Assembly: GCF_022201045.2 (NCBI RefSeq)
Contig: NC_068560.1
Coordinates: 35,861,001 to 35,925,000, forward strand
Source: Citrus sinensis
Lineage: Eukaryota; Streptophyta; Magnoliopsida; Sapindales; Rutaceae
Direction of reading: 5' to 3'
DNA: 64,000 nucleotides
The notes beneath the pieces are model-generated. The model was not told where the DNA came from. It searched no databases and worked only from the letters and a program-made list of their open reading frames with translations. Shown one piece after another: positions 11,882 to 24,600 of the stretch. The position numbers were made by a program, and so were the translations under genes. How positions within the stretch are numbered: the stretch's first letter is position 1; each line of letters opens with the position of its first letter.

Positions 11882-14200
11882 TATGTATATATGTGTGTGT
11901 ATATATCTAACAACCTTTGAATTTAAAGTATATAATAATGAAATGTACGTGTGTGTGTGTGATGATGATGGGCAATTTTTATGAAGGATTCGGCTGTAGT
12001 GGGTATAGCCTGCCTGAGAGGGCTTGCAGAGCGAAATTTGAGTAAAAATTAAAGGGCGTACCACCATTTAAAGAGCTCCACGTGTCATCTCACGTTGCAT
12101 TTGGAATTTCGATTCCCTTCCCTTGATGACAAAAAGGTCGGGGCAAATAAAGCGTTGCTTCTTTCCCATTCTGTTGGCACGACTGTTTTCAATGAAAAGT
12201 CACAAATTTCCCAAAGTGCCCCACACTTTACTGACAAAACTGCTACTCCCGGAGGGGTCGAATTGTAAAGCTATAAGTGCCAGGTAGGAATCTAGAAGTG
12301 GGCGGGCTAAGCAGGCCCACCAACAACCATGCGGTTGCCCCGTCAACTTCGTACACCAGTGAGACGTCGTTTTTATTCGTTACGAAGTGTGAAGGCTACA
12401 CCAATCTTCAATTTATTATCACTAGTTATGCTTTAAACCTGATTTGGCAAAATAATAAGGCTTTCAAGTTCGACATCAGCATGTAACAACTCAACAAAAC
12501 TGATTTAACGTCACGTTTTTCATGATGAAATGCCAAAAGAGTGTGGTAAACTATCGCAATTTTCACCCAAATGTCAACTTTTTTCATGATTAGACCAACT
12601 GGGGTGGGTCTATTATTAGGCGAGTGGGCTATTAACATTACATTAACTCGTGTTTTTTTAAAAAGGATTGTGCTAAACATTAGGTTTAGGTTTCCTTTCA
12701 ATGAAGGTCGTATGCACATTGAACCTACCATATTAGTTAATTTTTACAATAATCTAATAATGTCTAATCATGATCTATGAATGTATTAACGTAAAATAAT
12801 AATAATAATAATAATAAATACACCTATCATATCATATATTTCTTTATTATTTCGTTTTTGAATTATTTAATGAATAAATACATATGTGTGTGGTGTTTAT
12901 GATGGTGAAGTCATAAATTTTTTATACAAAAAAATGTGGCATAATAATATTAGTTAAATGAAAAATGCTACATGGCTCACGATTTTTTTTAATTGTTTTA
13001 TATTATAATCCCTTTTATGCTATTATGTCACATTAATTTTTGTAAAATATTTAACACATATAAAAGAGTCTATAGTTGTAGCTTTATTTTTTATTTTTTC
13101 ACTCTCAACTAAAATATAAACAATATCTAAATAATGAAACCAAAATGGCATATATAGATTCTAAGTGGAGCTTAATTAAATCCAAAATTACATTGGTGAA
13201 TTTGGTGATTACAGTCGTCTAAGTTCTTATATAGTATTATGGCTAGACAGATATACCTTAAAAACTATCGCATTTAAGTGTTTGGTAAATATTTACTATT
13301 GTGGTTTAGAAGTTAAGTTGATTTGTCTTATACTTGTATCATAAAAAATCTGTAATTTTTTTTTAATATTTTTGTTATAATTGTTAGTTATAAATTAAAT
13401 TTACCACGCACTATCAAATATATATTTTTTCATAACTACATTTTTTTTCTTTTTCACAACAAACCACTTATCTTAATACGAAATATGATTTAAATTATTC
13501 TTTTTCAACCCCATAAATACGAAAGTCTGATCTATAATCCGAATCAAGGCTGAACAGTAATACAAAAGTCCTGGCTTTTTGCCACGATCAATAACTAATT
13601 GTTGGGCAAAAGGTTTTGCAAATCAAATGCAACATTAAGTCACGAAAACTTATATGATCTGCAAACATTACGAAGATGCATCGGAGATTGACACAAAAAA
13701 TAGAAAACCACCGATTAGCAAAGGTGAAGAATAAATCAATAATGAACATTCTATATTAGGCGAGTGCTATTACATTACACAGTGCACACACTCGGTTTTG
13801 TTCTATTATCACAATGATGATGCAGGTTAAATAAGAGGGCGGCTCTAAATATATTAAAAAACAAAATGACAGAAAAATAAAATGGGAAATTCATAGGGTT
13901 GCACGAAATAAAGTGAGCCGGTTGACAAAAGCATTGGCTTGGTTTCAATTTCACATTTCAAAAAAATTTCGGTTTATATGAAATTCGAACGGGCAAAATC
14001 GAACCAATCCTATAATTTTGTTATTTTTTTAATTTTTATGTTTGTAGGTTCATTTTGTCTATCTAAAAAAAATAATAATAATAATTCCCATCGTCCCAAA
14101 TTCGCCTGTCCTAAGTTGTACCATTGAACTTTGGTCACGATAGGTTCGAGCCGACGATCCTCAACTGGGTTGGTTCTTTTACTTTATTTACAATTGCAAA
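11882..14200. other. Intergenic DNA, no gene recognised
   Basis: AT-rich DNA between the divergent GUX and CSA genes. It holds TG/TA-rich runs at 11880-11960 and an (AAT)n microsatellite at about 12799-12817. The open frames are short and without family resemblance. Confidence 0.5.
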
Positions 14201-14239
14201 TCGATCCATGTTCGCAACTCCGGTCGAACCTTATCCAGA

Positions 14240-14530
14240 ACGAACTTGTCAGCCCTATCCAACTTTAACCGAAACCCGAGAACTTTTTCATCTTCCGCGC
14301 CGCCGCCTCACCAGGCACAGCTGCCGACCGCCAGCCGTCCAGTTCGCGTCGCGCCGTGCAATTTATTTGGTCGATCGCCGGTGACGGTGAGTCTCTCTGT
14401 TCGGTTTCATTGTTCTTTCTTTATTTTGTATTTTTTTTTACCTCACGACCTTCCGCCCCTTTCTTCAGCCTTCGCCGCCGCCGCCACCGTCACGCCGCTC
14501 CGTCGACGTTGATTCTGGTAAGTGGCGACT
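14240..14530. other. GC-rich block upstream of the CSA gene
   Basis: This block is much richer in C and G than its surroundings (CCGCCGCC-type runs). It contains good splice donors (GGTGAGTC near 14387 and GGTAAGTG near 14518), so it may be an untranslated upstream exon. Overlapping open frames read Pro/Arg/Ser-rich peptides with no recognisable family. I do not call a protein here. Confidence 0.3.
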
Positions 14531-14738
14531 CCCTTTTACATTAAGTTAATTTAAATTAAACTAAATGCTACATATTTTAATGACATTAAGTTAAATTAAA
14601 ACATCACTTCAATCCTGATATATGTATGTGTATATGGATCTTTGAATCAAAAATCGAATTGAATATCTAAGCATGTAGTATTGTATTCTAAAGAGAGAGA
14701 AGAGAGAGCGAGTTTTGAAGGCCGAAGATGCTTGGAGA

Positions 14739-17700
14739 ATGTGGAAGGAAATCGGAGGCAGAGAAGCGGGTCAAATCCGCCCAAATTCTTTCGCGAATCG
14801 GGTTAAATCCCATCGACTTTCCACTCTACAACTCTCCAATTACAAAGAGATAGTTTCTCCTCATAAAGGCTCTATCAATTCTCTCCAGGTACTGTTTCAT
14901 TTCTCTTTATCAATACATTCCACTTGTTTATTTAATTTCCTCCAAAACCATTACATTTTTCTTTGGCAGTTAGGCATTTGAATAAAATTAATCGACTTAT
15001 TTATCATCTGTTGTAGTACGCATGGTAAGCATGCCTTTTGTATAGAATTTTCAGAGGCCTACCTGTTTTGACCATGAAATCAGGTTGATTTGACAGAGGA
15101 ACGGTATTTGTTGTCCGGTGCATCAGATTCATCCGTAGCTGTTTATGATGTTCAACGGGCCACTGATTATGAAGGTGGTGGCCATATTGCTAAGCACAGG
15201 AGTGTGTTTGTGGTTGACAAGCAGCATGAACATGGTCACAAGTATGCCATATCCTCAGCCATTTGGTATCCTGTTGACACGGGACTTTTTGTAACGGGAT
15301 CATATGATCATTATGTAAAAGTTTGGGATACCAATTGCACTCGGGTATTAATTCTTAGTAATTTTTTCTCACTGTTTGGTATTCTTCCACATCATGCTAG
15401 GGCCATCAGCTGATTAAGTTGTTTTTCTAATTTCATTTCATAGGTAGTAATGAACTTCAAAATGCCTGGAAAGGTTTATAGAACTGCCATGTCTCCATTG
15501 GCAGCATCCCATATGCTAATTGCTGCTGGAACAGAAGACGTTCAAGTCCGCCTTTGTGATATTGCTTCTGGGGCAATCTCTCAGACACTATCTGGTCATC
15601 GTGGTATGCTGCTGATTTGGTGATATTACTCTGCTTTCCCCATGCTGTATTATTACTTATTTTATGAGACAAGAACATGGCAACTAGTTTAAAAGTAGGA
15701 GAAAATAATAAGTCTGCACGTTTTTGTTTTGATGGTGGCAGATGGCATAATGACGGTAGAATGGTCAACATCCAGTGAGTGGATTTTGGTAACTGGGGGC
15801 TGTGATGGTGCAATACGTTTCTGGGACATCAGACGTGCTGGATGTTTTCGCGTTTTGGATCAGTCCCAGAGTCAGCTTGGGAGACGACCACCTCTCCTAA
15901 AGCGTAAGGTACTCTTCTTGTAATCTTATCACATTCTGTGCATTAGAAGAAAAGTTAAGTGAGAACTGTTTCTACATTGGCAATTGATATCCTGTATGAA
16001 AATTAGTCTTAAATGATTCATGGATGTCTTTGTTCATTGTAAGCATGTATATGGTTGATAATGATTAACTAATGCAGTATAATTGAAATGCTCTAAGTCC
16101 CTCCTGATTGGTGTGCCAGAGACCTGGCTACAAGTTTGTTCGAAATAGGCCCTTGGTTGCTAGCATGATGGTTAGATAAACTGAAATGTGGTATGTTCAT
16201 ATAATGATGGGTATGGACAGTGACAGCCAGAAAAGGAAATTTTAGGAGAAAGCTTCCTGCACTGGTTCTCATAGCTGCTGGTTTTGACTTTTCCTGCATT
16301 GGTTCTGGATTTTTGCCATGTCTGCTGTTTTCGACTTTTTACTTTACATCTGTAGAATAGTTTGCTGAAACTGCATTAAATTGTGCGGTCTGGCCATAAG
16401 ATGCAGCCATTGAATATGGAATTTGCCTTGGTTCAATTTTTAAGACTAATCTTCGATTCTGAGTCAGGTTTCAATCTCGAAGTCCTTGTCTGCAGGGCAA
16501 AATTCGTCTGTAAAACCAAGGGCACCACAAAAAAAGTCTGCTAATGGAAATGGTGTGAGACAGTCATCTGTTGGTCGTATCCCTGCCAAGGGATCTGTGA
16601 GACAGAGATTGCACCCAGGGATGTTGTCCAGTCAGGATCGTGCCACTGCTCATTATGGTGCTGTTACTGGTTTGAAAGTAACAGAAAATGGAATGTATCT
16701 TCTAAGTGCAGGTTGGTTTTATCCATTTTCTACACACAATTGAACCTACACAGTATATCATTGTTGACTCTGTATAATTTAATTTTTTATAAGCATTATT
16801 AATCATACTATATAGAGGTTTCTTGTACCTTCTGTGGTTAAACATACTCTTGGCTTTTTTTATTTAATTGAGTCTTAAGTACTCATCTTGACATCTTCAT
16901 TTAATTTCTTCTAGCAAACCTGCACCGTAGAAGTGAACAATTTTCTTCTAATAACTGCTAGTCATAAAAAGCTGTCTCTCTCTCTCACTGCTTTTAAATA
17001 TCAGGCTCGGATTCTAGAATAAGGCTGTGGGACGTTGAATCTGGCCGCAATACACTTGTGAACTTTGAAACTGTTCGCCTGCAAACCAGTAAGCCAATTC
17101 AATTAGCAACAACACAAGATCCAGCTGTTGTTTTTGTTCCATGCATGACTGCTGTGAAAGTAAAACATCTTTCTCTGCATTGTTCTACTTTTAATCTATT
17201 TGTGATTTTGCTTTTGAATGAGACACATGTATTAGTATCTGGAAACCTTAAGTGTGTGTTGAATTCTTCAGGCATTTGATATCTGGTCAGGCAAGACATG
17301 CCTGACATTTCGTGGCCACTACGAATACGTCAATTGTTGTTGTTTTAGCTCACAGGATCAGGTACAAACTTATTCCGAAATGTTTTCTTTTGCTTCAGTT
17401 AATCAGTTGCTACATAGTTAATAGCAGGAAATGAATTTGCCTTTTCACTCATCAAGTAATCCCATGTATTATGTGAAATTATAATTACGAATTTACAAAA
17501 TCAAATATATGAAACTAATAATTATGACTAGAGCTGGCAAAACGGGTCATCGGGTAGTGTTCGTGTTGTGTCAACTCCGTGTCGTGTCAAATTTAGGTCG
17601 ACCCAAACCCGACCCATTTAATAATCGTGTCAAATTATTGAGACTCAAACTCGACACGGAAAAATAATCGGGTAAACCAATAACCCGCTTAATATCTATA

Positions 17701-18677
17701 TATTAAACAAAAGTTACATCAAATATTCACACTTTGTCATACATATGTATGCACATACATACATCCATACATACATACATAATTTATCAATATTATAAAA
17801 TTTATATATCTACTAAAATATTACACACACTATTGAGGTTTTAATTATATATATGTAAATAATATTATATATCAATATTATAAAATATACATGTCTACCA
17901 ATATTTTATACATTTACACTACAAAAGCTCTAAATGTATTTAAAATTTTATAAATAAAATATTGTGTCTATATTCATCCTTTTAAAGAATAAAAAAATCA
18001 TCTCTAATATTTGAGTTTTGATGACAAGAATCTGCAAATTATTTTAAAATAAAAAATATAATCGGATAAATGGGTCAAGAATTTTAACCCTAACCCGACA
18101 CGGAAAAAAATCGTGTTGATCTGGACCCGACCCATTTAATAATTGTGTTAAATTCGACGATCCATACCTATTTATTGGTGTTGTGTTCGTTTCGGGTAAT
18201 CGGGTCGTGTTAAATTTTGTCAGCTTTATTTATGACAATGTTTTCACCCTTTTTTAATTTTTTAACATTTAATTAGGATTTTGGTGTTTCAGGGTGTAAA
18301 AAAGGGGAAAAGAAACAAGATGTAAAATCTCTACATTAGGCACTGTACATTCATTTAATGATTTTATTTTTATAAAATCTCTACATTTGGCACCGGGCAT
18401 TCATTCAATGATTTTATTTTTACTTCAGCTTTTTTCGAAGATTATCGATTTGACTGCTTTTTCTACTCTGGTGCAGGAACTATACACAGGTGGCAATGAT
18501 CGACAAATTCTTGTCTGGTGTCCATCCAGGCATATTTCTGATGGAGTGGTAAACCAATGAACTCAGTTGCATTATATTTTTACATTTATTATCAAGTTCT
18601 ATTCTCTTGTGCTAAATACTGGGTTGGACTTTCAGGATGCAGGACCCATGCAGGATCAGGACAACTGGAGTGATTGA
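14739..18677 (+). CDS. CSA: CSA/ERCC8-type WD40 protein (DWD substrate receptor for transcription-coupled repair), nine exons
   Basis: CSA-type proteins are WD40 receptors of CUL4-DDB1 ubiquitin ligases in transcription-coupled repair and UV tolerance. Nine exons join in frame: 14739-14888, 15084-15344, 15444-15603, 15742-15908, 16468-16711, 17005-17159, 17272-17361, 18477-18548 and 18636-18677, giving 446 residues, the expected length. The start MWKEIGGRE matches the family start. WD repeats include LLSGASDSSVAVYD, VTGSYDHYVKVWD, AAGTEDVQVRLCD, VTGGCDGAIRFWDIRR (a WDxR DDB1-binding box), LLSAGSDSRIRLWD and YTGGNDRQILVW. A basic, Ser-rich insert (KPRAPQKKSANG) lies between the fourth and fifth repeats, and the end is acidic (DQDNWSD). 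All introns are GT-AG. Intron 7 is enlarged by a transposon. The identity is firm from near-continuous similarity to Arabidopsis ATCSA-1 as I remember it. Confidence 0.93.
17529..18228. mobile_element. hAT-like non-autonomous element in CSA intron 7, 700 bp
   Basis: The ends are TAGAGCTGGCAAAACGGGTC and, in reverse complement, TAAAGCTGACAAAATTTAAC, a hAT-like terminal inverted repeat. Flanks are ATTATGAC (17521-17528) and TTTATGAC (18229-18236), an 8-bp duplication with one difference. CGGGTC and GACCC motifs are repeated in the subterminal parts. No transposase coding region was seen. Confidence 0.75.
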
Positions 18678-18705
18678 GTTATGTTATTTGGCGTTGCCAG
18701 TTGCA

Positions 18706-18886
18706 GGAGAAATTCTAGAATACATTTGTTGTATTACAACCAATTAATGCATGCATGACATGTGTAATTGAGTTTAATACAACCACCACTTGCATGATAG
18801 TTAACAAAATAAATGTACACATGTCATGATATTATTTGTTGTTTTATGACTGATATGGTACAACAAATGTATTCTAGAATTTCTCT
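18706..18886. mobile_element. 181-bp MITE just downstream of the CSA stop codon
   Basis: Near-perfect terminal inverted repeats (left GGAGAAATTCTAGAATACAT and onward through TTGTTGTA; right end is its reverse complement with one terminal change). A 7-bp direct repeat AGTTGCA lies at 18699-18705 and 18887-18893. It starts 29 bp after the stop codon and so probably sits in the 3' untranslated region of the CSA transcript. The superfamily is not certain. Confidence 0.75.
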
Positions 18887-18893
18887 AGTTGCA

Positions 18894-21300
18894 TATATCA
18901 AGCTTGTATGGTTGACTTTCACACCTTCAACTTTTACACGCACAATAACTCAAGTATTCAAGTTACTGCAGTTGTGAATTATAATTACTTGCTTGTTTGG
19001 CATCTTCATTTTGGCCAATTCAAATGTCTTTGATTTGTGTACGTGTTATGACAGTTTGATCTATCAACTATTCCAAGTAGATATTATATCATTCTATTTA
19101 CTTGAGGTAGTCAATTGAATTACATTATTCGATGTGACATGTATTAATTAATGGTAACTCTAGGCATTAATCATGTATAATGTCAGTATGGCACGATTAC
19201 CACAAATTTAGTTACGGAAAATATTTTCATATAACTAACAGAGAATGTAACAGAATGACATAAGTTCTCCCATTTCAAAATTTTGAACTAGTAATTGGTA
19301 CTTTTTATTTGTACTATTTGGTTTTGTAAGATTGGCTGAAGAACTCGTCCTTTGGATGAAAGCGGAAGGGATGGATATCTAAATTTGTATTAACAATTTT
19401 TGTCACCTAATAACCCGTTCAAAGAATATTTAAAACAATGGGGTTTATTTATTTCCATTTTTGCAAATTGTAATGGATCTGATCTAATATAATTCAATTC
19501 AATATAAATTTAATGGGTTTAGTGGGTTATTGTGGGTTGATTAGATAATTTTTTTCAAATCTAATTATTAATTGAGTTCGATTAGATTAACTATGATGAA
19601 TTCGTCTAACCCAATAGTAAATCTCTAGAGACCTAAACAATTTTACCTAATTTTTAATCTCTTTTTATTCTTTTATAAAAGATACTGTCTCATTCTCATA
19701 TTTACTAGACCATACTCTAGTTTCAAAATTCAAATTGCTCTCTCAAATTTCAATTCTCAATTAAAGTTAAGATACTTCTTTCATTTATTCATTCTTTTTA
19801 ATATTGAATTCGTTTATTTATTTTCACAAAACATATATATCTAGAAGTTCATTGTCGAAAGTTTATTTATTTTAAGATGGGTGGTTTTAGATTTCTTTAT
19901 TGAGCACTAGATGGTGAATGAAATTTTCACGTTTTAATATATTTATAATTAATTTAATAAATTTCATTTTAAGTTTCATATTTTCGTTTATTTCTATTTT
20001 TAATTTTTAATTTTTAATTTTTATTTGACCTTCAACCCAATCAAACCAGATGATTTAAAAATTGAATTGAATTGAGTTGAACATAATTATCTAGTTGGGT
20101 TAGATTAATTTTATAAGTTAAACTATTGGCACCCCTTCAAAACTCTTACAAAACCCATCACACTCACATTTACAATTTTAACATTAATCAAATAAAGAGA
20201 TATTAATTTCAATTTTTTTAATTTGTTGTTAATATCCTGATATTAGACTTTCATTTACAAATGAACATTAAGATTGACATCCAACTAATTCCATAAAAAA
20301 ATGATTTGAATGAAATAAAAAAGACTAATATGATACAACTTGTTCTTGGCAACCTGGGTTTGGGTATTCAATGAAAACCGATTGTGGAAGAAGATGGATT
20401 TTTCAATTTTGTTGTTTCCTTATTATTATTATTTTTTAATTTTTACAAGCTATTTACGCATTGCTGATTGCAAGATAACCTCTCTCTCTCTTTTTAAAAT
20501 GTCATATGAACTACTTATTAATAGAATAATGGTAAACTAGTGTGTTTATTTATTGAGTCGTTTTTTAATAACAACAAAAATTCCAGTGCTACCAGCAGGT
20601 GAAAGAATAAGTTTAAATTAAATTTTAGTGCTACCAACGGTGAAAGAATAATTTTAAAAGTTTGATAGATAGAGAGAGATGATCAAATTTTTATTGTAGC
20701 GTACCGAGAGAGATGAGAGCAAAGTCATTTGCGGAATTAGAATTGGTGCTTTTAGAGTGAGAAATTGTTTAAACTAATTTTAGTGGGATCTTAAGAATAG
20801 AGGTTTTATGAGCATATTTAAGAGGTGCCAATAGCACCACTCTAATTTTATTTCAACTCATTCAACAGTGAATTGGATTCAATTTTCACAAACTCTATCA
20901 CCCAATCCACTCCCACTCCTACTTAAAAGTAGACATTGAATATAAAAGAGTAATAACATAAAAAACAAGAGATCATGAATAACTTCATTTGAATTGTCCA
21001 AATTACATTATATGTAACTATACTGATTAACTTTAATTTTTCTCTCTTTTTCTCCCATGGATTTTGGAATGGAAGTAATAGAAAATTGAAATTCATCTAC
21101 CATTCTCATATCGTGCTACTCACAAAAGCTTTTCTGCCTTAACATGAAAAATCCTGATCTTTGCCTCGATTACTTATCAATTTGTGAAATGAGAGATCAG
21201 AAATAGATTCCAAAAATCAAATGCCAGAATAAAAGCATTATGATGATGCATCTTAACTTCAAATCTACATAAATCCTCTCACTGGTGGTGTTGGTCAGCA
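18894..21300. other. Intergenic DNA with a weak inverted-repeat element
   Basis: Intergenic stretch between CSA and TIC22, whose 3' ends face each other. CTATTGGCACC at 20124-20134 and its exact reverse complement at 20824-20834 bracket about 710 bp, possibly a degraded MITE; no clear target duplication. Short direct repeats of GTGCTACCA..GGTGAAAGAATAA occur at about 20585-20652. No gene seen. Confidence 0.4.
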
Positions 21301-21683
21301 TCAATTGGTTAAGGTTAAGAATGAATTAATAATTACCCAACATTACCCTTGTCCAAATCTAAGAAGAACTAACTGCGTCGGAAAAATCATCCAACACTAC
21401 AGATACAACCTACCAAGTTCACATAATTTAACGATGATTTCACTCTTTTGCCTGACTGAATGTCCTCGTCTTTCTTCTATCCTTCATATCCTGCTGCTAC
21501 TCCAGACACTCTTATAAGAAATTATTTCTCCTCATAAAGGTTGGAGAGTCAAGATGAAATTTATCATAATAGATGATCTTCATGTGTATTATCCTGGATA
21601 TAAGAATTCCATTTTTTTTTTAATCCTTTTAAAACCTTTTTTTGACCTTTGGTCATGTCAGTTGGAGTCATCCAGCCAACACC

Positions 21684-24600
21684 TCATACTTTCGCCACCT
21701 CTTGAATGTGTTGAGAATGGCTCTTACCAGGTGGAATGAAAATCAGATCTTCCCAACCAGAGTTCTTCTCACTTGTCTGCATTAGACCAAAAGGACTTAG
21801 TACCACCACTTCAATTTTGTTTTCATTAGACAAAAACATTAAGACACGGTACCTCCATCTTCTTCAGAACGTCTTCCAAACTTCCTACCTGTTTGAACAA
21901 GTACATTCAAATAGTGAGTACAATTACAAATCCCTAAAGCATGAATGAGAAAATTTTATTGCATTGTCATTTTGCTGATTTTTTTTTTCTTCATTGGCAT
22001 TGAATTGTCTAGATTTGTTATTTATCAACTGCATCAACTTCTAAATGTTTAGTGCTCGTCTTGCCCCACCATTATTCCAAGTATTCCTCAAATGAGCAAA
22101 TGAAAGTGATAAGATGCTTTTCTACCATAATATGTTGAGAGACACCAGCTCCTCTTGATGCCCTAGAAACCTTTGAGAGTTCCTTTTCTATATCTTCCTG
22201 CACAGGGAATGGCAAGGGTTATTAGACATGAACTGGTAACTTCACATTGCAAAAATCAGTTCTGATAAGCACAACATCCACTAGGAGCTCCAGTAACAAC
22301 AAACCTTTTGGAAATATACGGGGCAATAACGCTTGTTCTTCTTCTTCACTACCAGAAGTTCTGACTGCACACATAGCATTCATTAGAGATTTGATCTGGG
22401 ACCAAAAAAAAAAAAATCACATGCGGAGATAACATATATACATGTAAATATCAAAGTTGGGTTGCCTAGCAAGCCCCCTGCAGTGACATCACAGGAAGTG
22501 TTCGGTGCCACAACGATATTGGTTGGGCATAGCTAGATGATTTCATTTTTTGTCAACAATTTGAAAGTTTCCTGAATTATCATTTTTCCTTATCTTCTAG
22601 TTTTAATATTTTTCCTATTTCCTAGAAAGATATATTTTATGTTTTTTGTTGCCATCACTTTATTGTAAACCTCTATTTAATGGATGCTAGTCCAATCAAT
22701 AACTAAGAATTTTCTCCGCAAATATGGTCTCAGAGCAGTGAAATAACTAACTAGGTTACATTGTTCAAATATCCAATCCATGGGCAGCTTGTGAGAGTTC
22801 TGCCCATACAGGTACTGTAGGAGATGGACCTGCAGAAGTGATCCAGTGAATCCTCTCTGCAGACCTTTCCAAATATCAATTCGAGTATGAATGACACTCC
22901 TACTCTTCAAATAATCCAGCATAAGTTGAATGAGACCAATTTTCTAGAGTGGTCTCAATCTGTAATGCTTGTAATTCAAGGGAAAGGAAGGATTAATTAT
23001 CTAACAGGAGCAACAACGGCTCTGAAGGAGAACCTGGCTTTCAGACTTGGGAATCTAAGAACTCCATGGTGATGGCGTGGCTGGTCAATTTCATGGATCC
23101 CAAGATTGACCAATTGGCTAAAAGTATTTGTTTTACAAGACAGCGAAACAGATATGGGACACTGTTAGAAAACTGTATTTCGACCTAGGAAATTCTTCTC
23201 AGATTTTTTAGATTCGTTCTGCCCTGACAGATAGGAAACAAGGCTACTTGTCAGCGACAGATGGTTACAATGATCTCTGTGGGCTTTGGCAGAAGCTTGA
23301 TATTTTCCATGATGTTGATTGGCACTGCACTGAAAATCATAAAAAATATACCCAAATGCTCAAGGAGAGAGTGTTTGACTTTGTTCATGGGCTGAACAAA
23401 GAACTTGATAAGGTTCGCGGATGTGTCCTTGGAGTAAAGCCTTTTCCTAAGATAATGGAGACCTTTTCTGAGGAGTTGAAAATGAGTGATGCCTGGGGAA
23501 TAGGGATCTAATTACAAACAATCAGTCTCAAAATTCAGCATTAGTTACCAAGAAAAATGAATCAGTCATGGTCGATCAATGGGGTACCAAGAAGGGTAAT
23601 TGTGCTTGGTGTGATCACTGTCAACATTTTTTTGTTTGCGTTTTTTAAAGACTGTCAACATTATCATCTTCAAAAGATCTTCACCCAGTAAGTGAAACTG
23701 ATTTGAAAATACTGAGTAGAGTTTTCGAACCCATCCGCAAGGCCTGTGGGCCAGGGGAACTCTCCTTTCTAGATTTATAGTGGCCTGAACACATATTGAA
23801 ATGGTTTGGTAATTCACCATATACTGCTTCAAGAGACATGTCCAGAAAAAGAATTGACTTTGCCCATTGGCAGATCAAAAGATGCTCATAACAAATAACA
23901 CTAGCATGCACAAGCTATTGGGATGTCACTTGAATTTATTGTGAAGATCAATCAGTTCGCCAAGACCCAATATGCACATACACATGCCCAATAGATGTGG
24001 AAGCAAACCATTAAACGAATTAAAAAGTCAGAGCTGCTCAATTTATACACCTAATAGCTGGTTTTAAAATGTTTCCATATTCGGGAACAACTGAAAAGTA
24101 ACAAACATAAATATAGCATACCTGAAAAACAGGAACTCCATCAAAGCCAGTCCTGACATCTGCAGCTTTCATCTGATGATCATAAAATATTGTTAGTGTT
24201 AATTGAATACGGCTCATCTGAATGTAAACATGCCTTAGTAAGGTCAATTAAAATTTTTATTGACTTGCATAGGTGCTGATTGTACTCAAATCTGAACAGC
24301 CTTGGTAGCATTTGAGGGAAAATACAGTATAACCTACAAAGGTCACGTTGTCACTCTAATACTTAAACAATCGACTCTTCTCTCTCTGAAAAGTAAAAGT
24401 TCAACTATCCACTCATCTGATGAACGCACCTCTAATGCATTCCTTATTTGAGCTGGATCAGGCAAAAAGCGAAATGCAATACCTTCAACCTTCAGCATGT
24501 AAACCTGCAGGACATAGAAGCAACAATTCAAAAGATTTTATTATGTTTAAAGAAGTAGATTGATTTCAAGGGGAACAAACAAAACCCTTTAGAATTACAC

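Noticed and set aside
14246..14544. Pro/Arg/Ser-rich open frames upstream of CSA
   Set aside because: Several frames are open at once in a GC-rich block, with no family similarity; an untranslated exon or mere composition is more likely.
20124..20834. Complete MITE bounded by CTATTGGCACC inverted repeats
   Set aside because: Only 11 bp match perfectly and no target duplication was found, so it is mentioned only as a weak possibility.
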